A stretch of 64,000 nucleotides of DNA from contig CM066036.1 in assembly GCA_033557465.1 (NCBI GenBank), forward strand, positions 588,153,574-588,217,573, in the 5' to 3' direction. This document shows, in pieces, positions 53,009 to 63,537 of this stretch. Every line of letters starts with the position of its first letter. Positions within the stretch are counted from its first letter, which is position 1. The DNA is from Ichthyophis bannanicus. Taxonomy: Eukaryota > Chordata > Amphibia > Gymnophiona > Ichthyophiidae. The notes below the pieces were generated by a model. That model worked only from the letters and a program-made list of their open reading frames with translations. It was not told where the DNA came from and searched no databases. The position numbers and the translations under genes are program-made.

Positions 53009-54710
53009 CAGTGGTGTGCAAAAGTCTGGAATCACTTGTAAATTTGACTTGTTTTTTCAACTTCGTGACCTTATATCTTAATTTCTTTTTCCTCCCAGTG
53101 GCTTTTTCTGTGTATCTCATGATAAGTGATAGATTTGGCTATTAAGGACAACTTTTAGTATTGGTTTGGCACTTATTTTCTGAGTTTGTTCCCCATAGTT
53201 GTCCTGTTGATAGATCTTCTGTGAAATCGCGTAATGTACATCGTTGGCCAACGATATACAGTATTACTGTAAGTATGCTTTAAAATATTATGGACGCACG
53301 CCAGGTTTCCTTCAAATTGATGTATGTGGCCTTGAAAAAGGCCTTTTTTATGTGTCAGTGATGGCTCAGTATTTGATGGGCCACCCTTTGTTCTTGATCA
53401 CCTGACTGCACCTTGTTGGCAATGAATGAACCAGTCTGACAAGGTGATCGCTGGTGACAACGCGGTTCCAAGCTGCAATGAGTGACTCAATCAGCTCACA
53501 CTTTGATGTTGGATGCCTCTTGGATATTTCCAAGGCCACCTTGTGCCACAGGTTCTCGATTGGATTCAGATCTGGAGACTGGGCAGGCCAGTCCATTGAC
53601 TTGATGTTGTTTCGCTGCTTCCAGCTGATCACCTGTCTGGAGCAATGGCAGGGTGCATTGTCATCTTGGAACAGGAACTGGCCAGGAAACAGTATGGTGA
53701 TGCACTTTTGCAGTGTGGTGAAGATGTCCAATGCCACTGGCAGCCATGCAGCCCCAGACCATAACCTTCAAAGGATGCTTCACAGTGAGGTTGAGACACT
53801 CAGGCTTGAATTCCTCTCCAGGAAATCTCCTCACATAGGTGTGGGCCTGGTTACCAAACAGGCAGAAGGTGCTTTCATCGCTGAATAGCACCTTTTCCCA
53901 CATTTCAGTCAACCAGGTTGAGTGCTTTCTCGCCCACACGATCCGGTTGCGCCTTTGTATGTCAGTCATCAGTGGCTTATTCCGTGCTTTGCAGCCCCGG
54001 AGACCAAACTGCAGGCACCGGCGATGAACTGTTGATGAGCTGACACTGACCTCACTCTTGTCTGACCACTCTCGAAGTAGCTGAGGAGAGGTCAACTTGC
54101 GATTAGTCAATGAAATGCGTCGTAGTGCGTGGTCCTGGCATGATGTTGATGCACGTGGATGACCTGAACGAGGCTTGTCCACCACTGAACCCATTTCTTT
54201 CTTCTTCTGTATAATCTTAACAACAGCGCTCTAACTACAGCCAACTTTCCTGGCTATCTGATGGCTTGACAATACTTCCTCGACACACGAACATGCTCCT
54301 CCAACGTCAGGGTCCGAGTCATCTTCATGGTCGATCCAGAAAGCGTATGAAATTCAAAAATTCCACACGTTTTTATAGCTGCACTGTTGGCTCGATGTCT
54401 GCATTGTGATTGGTTAGTGAAACCAGCCTCCTGATTGGTCAGAAATAACATGTGCATATTGGATAATCTCGATCCAGTTTTGACGCAGGATCCACAAAAA
54501 TTGCAGTAGCTATCTCCCAGTGTCTGTAAAGTATTTAAATTGGAAGCAAGGAATGCAAAAAAGTCAACTCTAATAGCCAAATGTATCCCTTTTAACCTGG
54601 TAGAAAGATGAATATGCTGGGCTAATGCAAAATTAAAAAACAAAACAAAATGTTAGAAAGTACGAAAAACGCAAAACTCACAAGTGATTCCAGACTTTTG
54701 CACACCACTG
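53009..54710 (-). mobile_element. Tc1-like DNA transposon
   Basis: Ends are exact inverted repeats of about 31 bp (CAGTGGTGTGCAAAAGTCTG and onward), each flanked by TA (53007-53008 and 54711-54712). It is a 1.7-kb unit with one transposase gene on the minus strand. The ends look intact and could be mobilised by a functional relative, but the encoded enzyme is broken. Confidence 0.95.
53366..54328 (-). pseudogene. Tc1-like transposase, broken
   Basis: Start ATG at 54328 (MKMTRTLTLEEHVRVSRKY). A paired-type DNA-binding region follows with GSVVDKPRSGHPRAST and the second HTH (SPQLLREWSDKSEVSVSSST). The catalytic domain shows VLFSDESTFCLFG (first Asp), FQDDNAPCH (second Asp) and AQSPDLNPIENLWH (Glu of DD34E). 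Breaks: a frame change near 54255, an in-frame TAG near 54220 and a shift between 53661 and 53737. The normal length is about 340 residues, and this copy spans about 320 codons. Inactive. Confidence 0.93.
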
Positions 54711-54712
54711 TA

Positions 54713-55145
54713 ATTGGCCGAATTTTCAGAAGCAATTGTTTGTATAGGGGCAGTCTCTATATGGATAAGGACCCTATCCATAGTGCTGCTGAAAATTCTT
54801 ATAGACTGCCCCGGCACTATATGGATAGTGCTGAGCTGAAGCAAAGGCGGAGTGTATGTGTTCCACCTATCTCTATGGCTAGTTGGTGATATTCAGCCAC
54901 TATTCATATGACAATGCTGTTTAATTTGACAGTAAAAAGACTATCCTAAACTAAACCACTTAGCTAAAATGGATAGTAGCTGAATATCACAGTTATCTGT
55001 GGAGTGGCAGGGGTCACTTCTCTATATGTATATAGAGTGGCGCTTTCTATCTGGATAGAGGTGCCATATATACGTCGATAGTTTAACTGCTGCAACCAAA
55101 AAAATGCTGATCATGGTGTTTGAATATTGATCTGAATATGTACAA
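54713..55145. repeat. MITE-like sequence with inverted TATGGATAG words
   Basis: Begins TAATTGGCCGAATTTTCAG and contains repeated inverted words (CTATATGGATAAGG, CTATCCATAGTG, GGATAGTGCTGAG) down to TTGAATATTGATCTGAATAT. It resembles the stretches at 26435 and 56950. No clean termini. Confidence 0.4.
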
Positions 55146-55639
55146 ATTAAAATTAATGCAGTATGCCCATGAATAACCCATCTCAAAGGTCGGAAGGTGA
55201 AAAGAAAACGAATGATATGCTAATATGGAGCAAAACAGCTCAGTCCAGCCTATTCTTACACATTTCAGGACCTTATCTAAACCCTAACCCGGCCCAATGC
55301 AACTGTAGCAGGAACACAGGAAATAATATTATACTTGTATTTTCCATCTCCCAGGAAATCAGCCAAATACAAAGGATAAAAAAAGCAACAGAACTTAAAA
55401 AAAAGACAACTTGCATTGCAATTTCCTTTGCAGGGAAATGTTCCTACACAACTGTGTGACAGAGCTTTACCAGGGAGCAAACAGACCTTTTGTCCACAAA
55501 ATAAAGTATCTTTAAGATTAAAGTAATATTTAAACCCAAAGGGGCCTGATATCCAATTAGGTTGTCCAATAGAGTTAAGCATTAGCATCAATGTTTAATT
55601 AAGGGGGAAAGGAAACTTGATTTTGTTTACATCTTTTCT
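55146..55639. other. No gene recognised
   Basis: Plain AT-rich sequence. The two frames on opposite strands have no motif. Confidence 0.4.
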
Positions 55640-55818
55640 CAGAAGTTCAAGGCGAGTTATATTCAGGTATTTTTTCTGTCCCCAGAGGACTTACATTCTA
55701 AGTTTATACCTGAGGCAATGGAGGGTTAAGTGACTTGCTCAAGGTCACAAGAGAGTAACAGTGGGATTTAAACCCTGGCTTGAGCCTACTGCTCTAACCA
55801 TTAGGCTACTCCTCCGCT
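55640..55818 (-). repeat. tRNA-derived SINE, minus strand
   Basis: On the minus strand: GGAGGAGTAGCCTAATGG (A box), GGTTTAAATCCCACTG (B box), TTGTGACCTTGAGCAAGTCA, then a tail with GAATGTAAGTCCTCTGGGG and AACTCGCCTTGAACTT. The tail differs from the L2-like tail of 37270 and shares GTTCAAGGCGAGTTA with 28960. Confidence 0.85.
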
Positions 55819-56157
55819 CTTTTATTCATATATTTGGCAGCACTATCCATTTAAAACATTCTGCTGAATATCTGTATGACCAGCAACCATGGCAGTGACT
55901 AACCATTTAAACCTGCTATTTCCTTGAACTTATGTTAAATGCATTCTTATTCATTTAGTGGCTGAATATTATAGCTAAATGTTCCACCTGTGCCCCTCTC
56001 CAGTCCCAGTTCATTTATATACTGTTTGATAAAAATGAGCTATTTATTGAGTTAATTGGCCTAATTTTATTCTTATAAGGACTAAAAATACATACATGAA
56101 GGAATCATGTGTTCACCACTTGCTGGCAAACACCTAGCTCACTATGAATCCCAGGCC
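55819..56157. other. No gene recognised
   Basis: AT-rich, with a few GAATATTATAGC-like words of the local MITE families. Confidence 0.35.
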
Positions 56158-56452
56158 CAAATTTAAGAGCGTAAAAAGTGTGTGGCAATAGGGTGGATAT
56201 TTAGAGCATAGTAAAACGTTTTGGAGCTTAGCACTGATTTTCCACTCCAGGCTTATAAATTAGGCTCATAAATCTAGGCAAATGAATAGCAGGCTTAAAT
56301 TCAGGGGCATAAATATTAAGCTCCTGGATTAAGATGAATTTTCAGCTGAAGACTTTGACTGCCAAGTTTGGATGAAAATAGGACACACATTTATGAACAT
56401 AACTTGGAAGCCTAAAATTAGGAGCTAAGTTTCTTTTAAATATTGGGCCCAA
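56158..56452. repeat. MITE-like element with GGCCCAAATTTA ends
   Basis: The left end GGCCCAAATTTAAGAGC has a partial inverted partner TTTAAATATTGGGCC at the right. The interior has inverted AGGCTTATAAATTAGG-type words. No frame and no certain target duplication. Confidence 0.5.
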
Positions 56453-56949
56453 AGTTTTCAGCCACCTCAGGAACAGAATGCTATAAGTAAAGGGGCTGGG
56501 AAGTTATATCATCCTGCAAAGACTCCAAAAAGGTGAAAAAGCTCCTAGTTATGCACAGCTGTCTGCTCTCTTGCTGCATACTCCAAAGGACTTGGATTGT
56601 ATATGTGTTTGATTGTGGGACTTTTCTGATTATTTTATTTACTTGCATGGTGTATTTTAAGATACCTGTGAGGCAGTAAGCATCACCCTGGTGATGTCAT
56701 CATCTGGCAACTCTCATCCCTGTAAAAAAACACAGACTCTGCATGGGCTGCCGCAGGGATGTTGCCAAAAGGTTATGTCCATTTGATCAATTATTAATAG
56801 GCATATTGAAGCCTCAAATTGCAAATTAATTTTATGTTACTATGTATGGATATGTTTTGGTGTGGTATGCAAATAATATGGGAGGGCAAATTGAGGTGAT
56901 GTGGGAGAGGAGTAGTGCTGTGCATGGGAGGAGGTGAGTGGCAACGGCA
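56453..56949. other. No gene recognised
   Basis: Unique-looking sequence without features on either strand. Confidence 0.4.
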
Positions 56950-57260
56950 TTGAATATCCGGGTTGGCACTGTGTGGATTCACCCACAGAGCCTAACCGGG
57001 TAGCAGCGATATTGGACCACTACCTGGTTAGCATCTGTGGTTAAAACTAGATGAGTCAAAAGCTGGCCTAGTTTTAAGCATGGATCACTAACCGGGTAGT
57101 GGTCCAATATTGCAGCTACCCGGTTAGCGGCAGTCACTGATTCCGCTCTGCCCCGGAACGCCACCAACACGCCCCACTGCTAACTGGATAGTATTGGGGC
57201 GCATAGGGGACTTAGACAGGAATATTCAATGACACTAACTGTGTATATGCCTTTGAATAT
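56950..57260. repeat. Foldback MITE-like element
   Basis: The core 56992-57127 is an inverted repeat: CTAACCGGGTAGCAGCGATA and CCACTACCTGGTTAG are matched by CTACCCGGTTAG and CCACTACCCGGTTAG. The outer flanks carry TTGAATATCC on both sides (56951 and 57253) in the same orientation. Non-coding. Confidence 0.65.
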
Positions 57261-57347
57261 CCCCATCTAAGGCATTTTCAGCCTTAGGGTTATTCTTTAG
57301 CAGTAGGTAGAATATTGAGCCTGAATAAATAAATATCAATTCCTCCC

Positions 57348-57551
57348 TTATTGACACCCTCCATATGAACTCAGATGGAATGTAAAATAGCACAAAGATC
57401 CTAATGCATCCATATGAGGAAGCTTAAGAGTATCTATTAGATACTTCTTAAGAGGCTCCTGGAGGGATAACAAACGTGTTTTTGCTAAATTCAAAATCCT
57501 TAAATTCCTGGACATTGCTTCATTATCCAATGTCTCCAATTTCAAATGCAT
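57348..57551 (-). pseudogene. L1-type ORF1 relic, left part
   Basis: The minus-strand reading is SLLMHLKLETLDNEAMSRNL then RILNLAKTRLLSLQEPLKKY, a coiled-coil end plus the start of the RRM part. It is the target of the young L1. The upstream codons lie at 63728 on the far side. Confidence 0.7.
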
Positions 57552-57566
57552 CAGCAAACTATCTTT
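57552..57566. repeat. Young L1 target duplication, left copy
   Basis: CAGCAAACTATCTTT matches 63713-63727 exactly. It is followed by a T run of about eight, the poly(A) tail on the minus strand. Confidence 0.93.
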
Positions 57567-57762
57567 TTTTTTTTGATAAATCTGTTTATTGATGGTAAAG
57601 AATACAATAACAAGCAAACAACCAAACAATATTCAAGTAGGTACAATCGGCCTGTTCCATAGCACCTCCCGGGTAGGGCTGTGTCTTGTCCACCACCCTG
57701 GGAGTATATCAGCAGCAAACAAATACAGCAAAGTATCACATCAAGTGCACCCAATCATCCCC

Positions 57763-57790
57763 CCCTTACCCCCCCTGTCCCCCCCCCAAT
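57763..57790 (-). other. G-rich tract in L1 3' UTR
   Basis: The sense (minus) strand has runs of seven or more G separated by short spacers, just 3' of the ORF2 stop. A G-rich 3' UTR motif capable of quadruplex formation is a known L1 feature. Confidence 0.75.
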
Positions 57791-57847
57791 CCAAAGTCAC
57801 CGGTGCATTCCTAACTAAGGAGCCCCCCCCTTATTCCTCCCCCGGCG

Positions 57848-60800
57848 CTATGCTACCCTGAGTATCTCGCTGCGGATTTTGGGCTCTAGTGATTGTATAT
57901 AAGGCATCCAAATTAACAAAAAGGTGGCCCATCTCCGGGGGTGCCGCTGCGCACTCCGCCGTTCCAAAAGCATAAACTGATGCAAGGTGTTACGCCATTC
58001 CCAAAACGTAGGGCCCGTAGGTTCCCTCCACCGGTGGAGGATGGGACCCTTACCCACCAGACAGGCCTTTCGCACCAATAAACCTTCCCATCTGCCCTTA
58101 GGGTGGAGTGGTCCCGTCTGATCCAAAATTACCGACAGCCCGGACCAGCTAATCCGCTGTTGTAGCAAACCGCCCAGGTACTCGCCGATCCGAAGCCAAT
58201 ACCGGCGAATGACTGGGCACCCCCACCACATATGGCCCAAGTCCGCCAGGTCACAGGAGCATTTGGGACACCCCCCATGTGTTGTAAGACAGCTTCTCAG
58301 TGCTCTTCGCGGCGAAAAATAGGCTCGAAGAATGCTTTTGAACTGGATTTCGCGCCACCGGGCCCCCTCCACAAGGCGCGCAATCCTACCCAACGCGCCC
58401 TGGATCGAGCCCGCGGGTATCTCCCTACCTAAGTCTCTCGCCCATGCTTGTTCTACCGCCGCATGATCCGGGGGTGGGTCGAATGAATCGAGTTTTCTCT
58501 TAAACAGAGCAATCGTCGGGGGCGTTTCCGACCCCAGGGCGAAAAAATCCAGAATCTTCGCAGAACGCTCCGCTTGCAGATCTCGCCCAGGCAGTGTTCC
58601 AATATAATGAGACAATTGCATGTATGCAAAAACTGAGTTCCCAGGGTTCAGATCAAATTCCCCACAAATAACGTCCAGGGCCTTACAGCGCCCCTCGGTG
58701 TCCACCACATGGCCTAACCGCGTAATCCCCGCTTGCTCCCAACGCTGAAAAAACACAGAGTCTGACCCCGGAGTAAAGCAGGGATTTCCCCGCAGGGGTA
58801 GCCAGCTGGAGACCTCCGGGCTACTCCCCCAATATCTATTCAACTGCTGCCATGTACGTCTAGTAGCCTGCAACAGAACACTCCCAACCAGGCGTGCCGG
58901 CAAAACCCCCCGCCCAAGATGCAACACCGCATCAAGAGTTTGCAGCGCCACAAAGGCCTCCTCTAAGGCCCGGGGAGTATAAACCTCCGTATCCCCCATC
59001 CAATCGGCAATGTGTCGGGCCTGACACGCCAAGGCATATTTCCAAACGTCCGGAACTCCCACCCCTCCCGACTTCCATCCCCCCTTCATCCGGACCAACG
59101 GGATACGTGCTCGGCCACCTTTCCAAAGAAACCCTCTAATGGCTCTTTCAACCCGCCGCAAATCCCGTTTCAATAGCCAGACCGGAAGGGTCTGCAGCCA
59201 ATAAAGCATCCTGGGAAGAACCACCATCCCTAAGGCTGCTACGCGCCCCAGAAGGGACAATGGAAGGGGCGCCCACGCCTGCAACTGCGCTCTGATTTTA
59301 GAGAAGATACGTTCGAAATTCGCTTTATAAATCTGAGATGGTCTTCGAGTCAGCAAAATGCCGAGATAAACGAAGGAATCCGCAGCCCATCGAAGCGGAA
59401 AGTTCCCAGGCCAGCTATCTTTCAAGTTCTCGCCCACATCTAGCGCCTCCGATTTAGCCAGGTTAAGTCTTAAGCCTGCGAATCTACCGTAGAGGGAAAA
59501 CTCCTCCAACAACCGGGGTAATGTTTGTTGAGGCTTCGTAAGATGCATCAGTAGGTCATCGGCAAAGGCCGCCACCTTAAACCCGTGTGAGCCAATGCGC
59601 ACCCCCGGAATATCGGGAGACTCCTCTATACGCCGTATCAGTGGGTCCAGGGACAGCACAAAGAGCAGGGGGGAAAGAGGGCAGCCCTGACGCGTGCCCC
59701 TCTCCAGATTAAATTTCTCCGATACCTCCCCATTGCATAATATTCCCGCTGTTGGATCCGCATACAATAACTCCACCATCCTACAGAAGGAGTCGCCAAA
59801 CCCGTAATACGGCAGGAGGCCGTGCAGATAGTCCCACTGCACTTGGTCGAACGCCTTCTCCGCGTCAAAGCTGACTAACAACGACGGCGTCCCGCGCTCG
59901 TGCACCCATTCCATTGATAGCAAGATTTTACGCAGGTTGCGCACGGCATATCGCCCCCGGACAAAGCCAACTTGGGAATCATGTACCAGATCCCCCAATA
60001 CCGATGCCAACCTGTCCGCCAGAACTTTAGCCATCACTTTGAGGTCAAAGTTCAACAAAGAAATCGGCCTATAGGACGACGCCTGCGTGGGGTCTTTGCC
60101 TGGTTTGGGTATTAAAGTAATATAGGCATGGTTGGGGCCCCATTTAAATCTACCCTGTGCCACGCGCTGTTGATACATGGCCACTAAGGTGGGGGGCACG
60201 CAATCCCCCAAGATTTTGTAAAACTCTGCCCCGAATCCATCTGGGCCAGGCGCCTTACAGCAGGCAGCTGTCTGTATAACCCTACCAACTTCCTCCACTG
60301 TGATCGGGGCATCCAAATAGGCCCGTTGGTCTGCCCCCACCTGGGGCAGGTCAAGTTTACTTAAGTAATTCTGCATGGCAGCCGGGGACCCGTCCCGCCG
60401 CGCATATAACTGTTGAAAAAAGGCACGGAATGTATGGGCTATCTCCCTCTTTCCCCTCTGCAGTCCCCCCCGCTCATCTCGAAGTGCCACAATCAGCCTA
60501 GATGCCCGACTGCCGCGGAGGCAGCGTGCTAATAGTTTCCCCGGCTTGTCTCCAAACCGGTATAGCTGATATCGGTAGTACTCGTGGGACTTCTTCGCCC
60601 TCTGATGCACCAATTCGTTGAGTGAGGTTTGCAATTCCCAAAGCCTGCGCTTATGTGTTCTACTGGGATCCCCCGCACAGCGCCGTCGGGCACGGACTAC
60701 TTGTTTTTCTAGCTGAACGATTTGCGCCGCAAGCAATGTACGCTTCCGCGCGGCATATTCAATAATATTACCACGCAATACAACCTTGGCTGTCTCCCAG

Positions 60801-61660
60801 AACAGTTCTGATTCCGATTCATGTTGCTTATTGTACGTCGTGAAATCCCGCCAACACTGTCCTAGGTGGGTGCGGAAATTAGTATCGTAGTACAGGTCCA
60901 TGGGAAACCGCCAGACACGCGTAGAGGTGGACAGATCTCCCCATCGGAATTCCACCCAGACAGGGGCATGATCAGAGATTACCGACGGGGCTATATGCGC
61001 ATCCATTACCCTTTCAAAGAGCCTCTCCGAAACCAAAACATAGTCAATGCGCGCATTAGAGCCGTGCGCCCGCGACTGGTGAGTAAAATCCTTTTCGAAG
61101 GGATGAAGTAGGCGCCAGGGGTCTACCGTCCCCAGGCGACGACACAACTCTCGCAGCGTTTTAGTGGTTGAAACCCGCGTTCTCACGCTCCCCCCTCCAC
61201 ACGTATCCAGGTCTATGTCCAACACCCCATTCAGGTCCCCAGCCAGTATTAATGGCACATCGGGCAACTGTTCCACCCAGGAGGCCAGTCGGGCGTAGAA
61301 CGGCCGATCCACAACGTTGGGTCCGTATACATTACCCAGCACAATAGGCCTACCCTCCAAGTAGCCATAAAGCAGGATAAATCTACCCTCTGGGTCCGAG
61401 CACTGCTGTTCCATCTCAAAGCGGACCCGGGCACTGACCAGAGTGACCACTCCACCCTTTTTCCCCTTAGCCGGGGCGCCCCAACTCTGTCCCACCCACA
61501 TTTTCTGTAGTTTAGCATGCTCGTCGGCCGTCTGGTGGGTTTCTTGTAGCATGGCAACATCGCATTTTAGTCTGGCTAAATTCTGCAACACTTTATATCG
61601 CTTTATGGGATTCCCTATACCACACACATTCCAGGAGACTACTTTCAGGGTGGGTCGTAT
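57848..61660 (-). CDS. L1-type ORF2 protein: endonuclease and reverse transcriptase
   Basis: Uninterrupted for about 1270 codons. The APE endonuclease is at the N terminus: KVVSWNVCGIGN, MLQETHQ, LILAGDLNGVLD, ARIDYVLVSE and ISDHAPVWVEF. The reverse transcriptase shows YITLIPKPGKDPTQASSYRP, HDSQVGFVRGR, LVSFDAEKAFDQVQW, GTRQGCPLSPLLF and the catalytic AAFADDLLMHL. A C-terminal Cys/His motif is GGCPKCSCDLADLGHMWWGC (C-x2-C, H, C). All catalytic residues expected of the family are present. No in-frame ATG precedes the endonuclease: the frame opens after TGA at 61663, and the first near-cognates are CTG 61648 and GTG 61627. Translation may therefore be unconventional, as proposed for L1 ORF2. 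Confidence 0.95.
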   Translation of the reverse strand: MRPTLKVVSWNVCGIGNPIKRYKVLQNLARLKCDVAMLQETHQTADEHAKLQKMWVGQSWGAPAKGKKGGVVTLVSARVRFEMEQQCSDPEGRFILLYGYLEGRPIVLGNVYGPNVVDRPFYARLASWVEQLPDVPLILAGDLNGVLDIDLDTCGGGSVRTRVSTTKTLRELCRRLGTVDPWRLLHPFEKDFTHQSRAHGSNARIDYVLVSERLFERVMDAHIAPSVISDHAPVWVEFRWGDLSTSTRVWRFPMDLYYDTNFRTHLGQCWRDFTTYNKQHESESELFWETAKVVLRGNIIEYAARKRTLLAAQIVQLEKQVVRARRRCAGDPSRTHKRRLWELQTSLNELVHQRAKKSHEYYRYQLYRFGDKPGKLLARCLRGSRASRLIVALRDERGGLQRGKREIAHTFRAFFQQLYARRDGSPAAMQNYLSKLDLPQVGADQRAYLDAPITVEEVGRVIQTAACCKAPGPDGFGAEFYKILGDCVPPTLVAMYQQRVAQGRFKWGPNHAYITLIPKPGKDPTQASSYRPISLLNFDLKVMAKVLADRLASVLGDLVHDSQVGFVRGRYAVRNLRKILLSMEWVHERGTPSLLVSFDAEKAFDQVQWDYLHGLLPYYGFGDSFCRMVELLYADPTAGILCNGEVSEKFNLERGTRQGCPLSPLLFVLSLDPLIRRIEESPDIPGVRIGSHGFKVAAFADDLLMHLTKPQQTLPRLLEEFSLYGRFAGLRLNLAKSEALDVGENLKDSWPGNFPLRWAADSFVYLGILLTRRPSQIYKANFERIFSKIRAQLQAWAPLPLSLLGRVAALGMVVLPRMLYWLQTLPVWLLKRDLRRVERAIRGFLWKGGRARIPLVRMKGGWKSGGVGVPDVWKYALACQARHIADWMGDTEVYTPRALEEAFVALQTLDAVLHLGRGVLPARLVGSVLLQATRRTWQQLNRYWGSSPEVSSWLPLRGNPCFTPGSDSVFFQRWEQAGITRLGHVVDTEGRCKALDVICGEFDLNPGNSVFAYMQLSHYIGTLPGRDLQAERSAKILDFFALGSETPPTIALFKRKLDSFDPPPDHAAVEQAWARDLGREIPAGSIQGALGRIARLVEGARWREIQFKSILRAYFSPRRALRSCLTTHGGCPKCSCDLADLGHMWWGCPVIRRYWLRIGEYLGGLLQQRISWSGLSVILDQTGPLHPKGRWEGLLVRKACLVGKGPILHRWREPTGPTFWEWRNTLHQFMLLERRSAQRHPRRWATFLLIWMPYIQSLEPKIRSEILRVA

Positions 61661-61663
61661 TCA

Positions 61664-62685
61664 AACAGGGTATATATTTCCAGTATGTGGTAGTAATGGG
61701 GTAGGACCTCCCCAGCCTGAGGTCTCCCCCTTAGGAAGACATTGCTCCATCCATCTATTACTATGACCAATCTAGGTGCACTCGGTGACCTTGGACCCCC
61801 GCCCCCCCAATCGCCCACCCCCCCTCCCCCTCCTCTCCCAGCCCCCCCATTCCCCTCCTCAGCTCTATCAGGCCAAGCACCACACCACTCACCCACCGAA
61901 GCTCCCTGCCTGGCCTCATCCCACCTCCCCCCCCATCCCACTTGTCCCTGCCCCCCCCCTGAACTACAGCAACCCCCCCCCTAGGTCCTTCTCCCCCTCC
62001 TCCCTAGGGAGCCTATAAAGGTCCCACTAGGTGCCCTCCCCCTCCACCCCCCACCCCCCCCCCCCGGTTACTAACCCTCGCGTCTGCCTCACCCCCCCTC
62101 CATCTAGAGGCTAACCCAGCCGCAAGCCTGCTGTAACCCACTGCTCCCGCTAACCAGCAGCCCTCCAACTCCCCAATCTCACAACAGCACTAACATAATG
62201 GTGAAAGGAAAAAACAAAAAAGGCATGAAGGGAGAGAGAAGACGGGATAGGGGGGAGGCGAAAAAACCACAGAAGCAGGGGGAGCAACCCACATTGGATT
62301 GCCCCCTCCGCCTGCAGGCCGCTGAGTATCCTACCCGTAGGCCCAGCCGAGGCCAGAGCCACGGGGGAAGCCCCAACCTTGCAATAAAAAATTCCTACTT
62401 GACCTCCCACCCGGCGAGCGGCTAGCCAAGCGCCCCAGAGACAGAGCAAGATACAGTATCCTTGCAAGGCAACATCTCAGCAAAGTAACAGTTACAGTAA
62501 CAAGTAACAAAGGAGAAGGGAACAGAGTTTCATCACCCCACACAGCAGGCCCGCTCAATCCCTCTCCGGTCACTGGGTCTCTGTAGGGCTCCACACTGCG
62601 AGGCCGCTGGACAGTGCTCCTCAAAAAGCGAAGTAGATAGCGAGTCCGCACACAATGGGACTACCCGGATAAGGCCTCCAATTCC
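61664..62685 (-). other. G-rich spacer between L1 ORF1 and ORF2
   Basis: About 1 kb. Especially at 61795-62100 the sense strand is dense in G runs of five to ten. The frames crossing it (for example 62150-62467) have no motif. Mammalian L1 spacers are tens of bases, so this is long. It may contain an internal control or RNA-structure element. Confidence 0.75.
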
Positions 62686-63537
62686 TCAGGTCGCTGCGGG
62701 GAGTGCTGGCGCTGCCCGTTCTCGTGCAGCAAGTTGGTCCACATACGGCTGAGCGGCAGCAGCAGAGTCAAAGGCACGGTGGACACCCTCATGCGTCACG
62801 TGTAGTCGGGCTGGATATTGCACCGTGAAGCGGATCTTGGCCTTTATCAATTTCTCGCAGAGCGGTGCATAATCCCGGCGTCGCCGGCTCAGGGCGATGG
62901 AATAATCCTGAGCGATGCGGAGCCTCGAGTTATTGTAGACCACCTCTCCCAGCTGTCGGGCCGCTCGCAGTATCCGCTCCTTCTGGGGAAACCGCAGGAA
63001 TTTCACCAGGACGATCCGGGGCCGGCTATCGCGGGTTTGGACAGGGCCTACCCGGTGGGCCCGCTCGATCTGCAGCGGGTCATCCAGCTCTACATTCTTC
63101 AGCAGCATGGCTATCAGGGAGTCCAGGTAAGGAAGAAGATCTTTATCTGTCACTGCCTCGGGAATCCCCATTATCCGTAGGTTCTTCCTTCGGGATCGGT
63201 TTTCCAGGTCGTCAAGTTTTGTGGCCTGTGACTCGACCTGGGATTTCAGGTCTGCTACCTCCCGGGTCAGCGTCTCCATTTTGTCCTCTGCCTGGCCAAG
63301 CCGGTCCTCCGCTTCCCGCAGTCGGCTCCCCAAGGCATCAACGGAGCTCTGCAGCCCATCCATTTTCTCATGGAGGGCTGTGAATTGAGACGACAGGGCC
63401 GCTGCTACGGCTGCTGACACCTCGTCCAGGTAAGCAGGGGATTTCGGGGAACTTGGCGCCAAGGCCGTCTCCGCTATCTTTCCGGCTCCCACCATGCGCT
63501 CCCGGTCTCTCCGGGTGGATTTTACCGCTGTCGCCAT
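62686..63537 (-). CDS. L1-type ORF1 protein (RNA-binding)
   Basis: I choose ATG 63537 (MATAVKSTRRDRERMVGAG, preceded by GGGGC and followed by G) over the upstream ATG at 63672. It fits the family's 'MA...' starts and leaves a plausible 5' UTR. Predicted length is 283 residues. From about residue 45 to 115 there is a heptad-rich coiled coil (LHEKMDGLQSSVDALGSRLR, DRLGQAEDKMETLTREVADL). The RRM follows: RRKNLRIMGIPEAVTDKDLL, QIERAHRVG and RPRIVLVKFLRFPQKERIL. The C-terminal domain has YNNSRLRIAQDYS and LIKAKIRFTVQYPARL. It would form an RNA-binding trimer on L1 RNA. No breaks. Confidence 0.92.
   Translation of the reverse strand: MATAVKSTRRDRERMVGAGKIAETALAPSSPKSPAYLDEVSAAVAAALSSQFTALHEKMDGLQSSVDALGSRLREAEDRLGQAEDKMETLTREVADLKSQVESQATKLDDLENRSRRKNLRIMGIPEAVTDKDLLPYLDSLIAMLLKNVELDDPLQIERAHRVGPVQTRDSRPRIVLVKFLRFPQKERILRAARQLGEVVYNNSRLRIAQDYSIALSRRRRDYAPLCEKLIKAKIRFTVQYPARLHVTHEGVHRAFDSAAAAQPYVDQLAARERAAPALPAAT

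Noticed and set aside
58894..63383. Plus-strand frames across the young L1
   Set aside because: Antisense to the intact ORF1 and ORF2, with no motif of their own.
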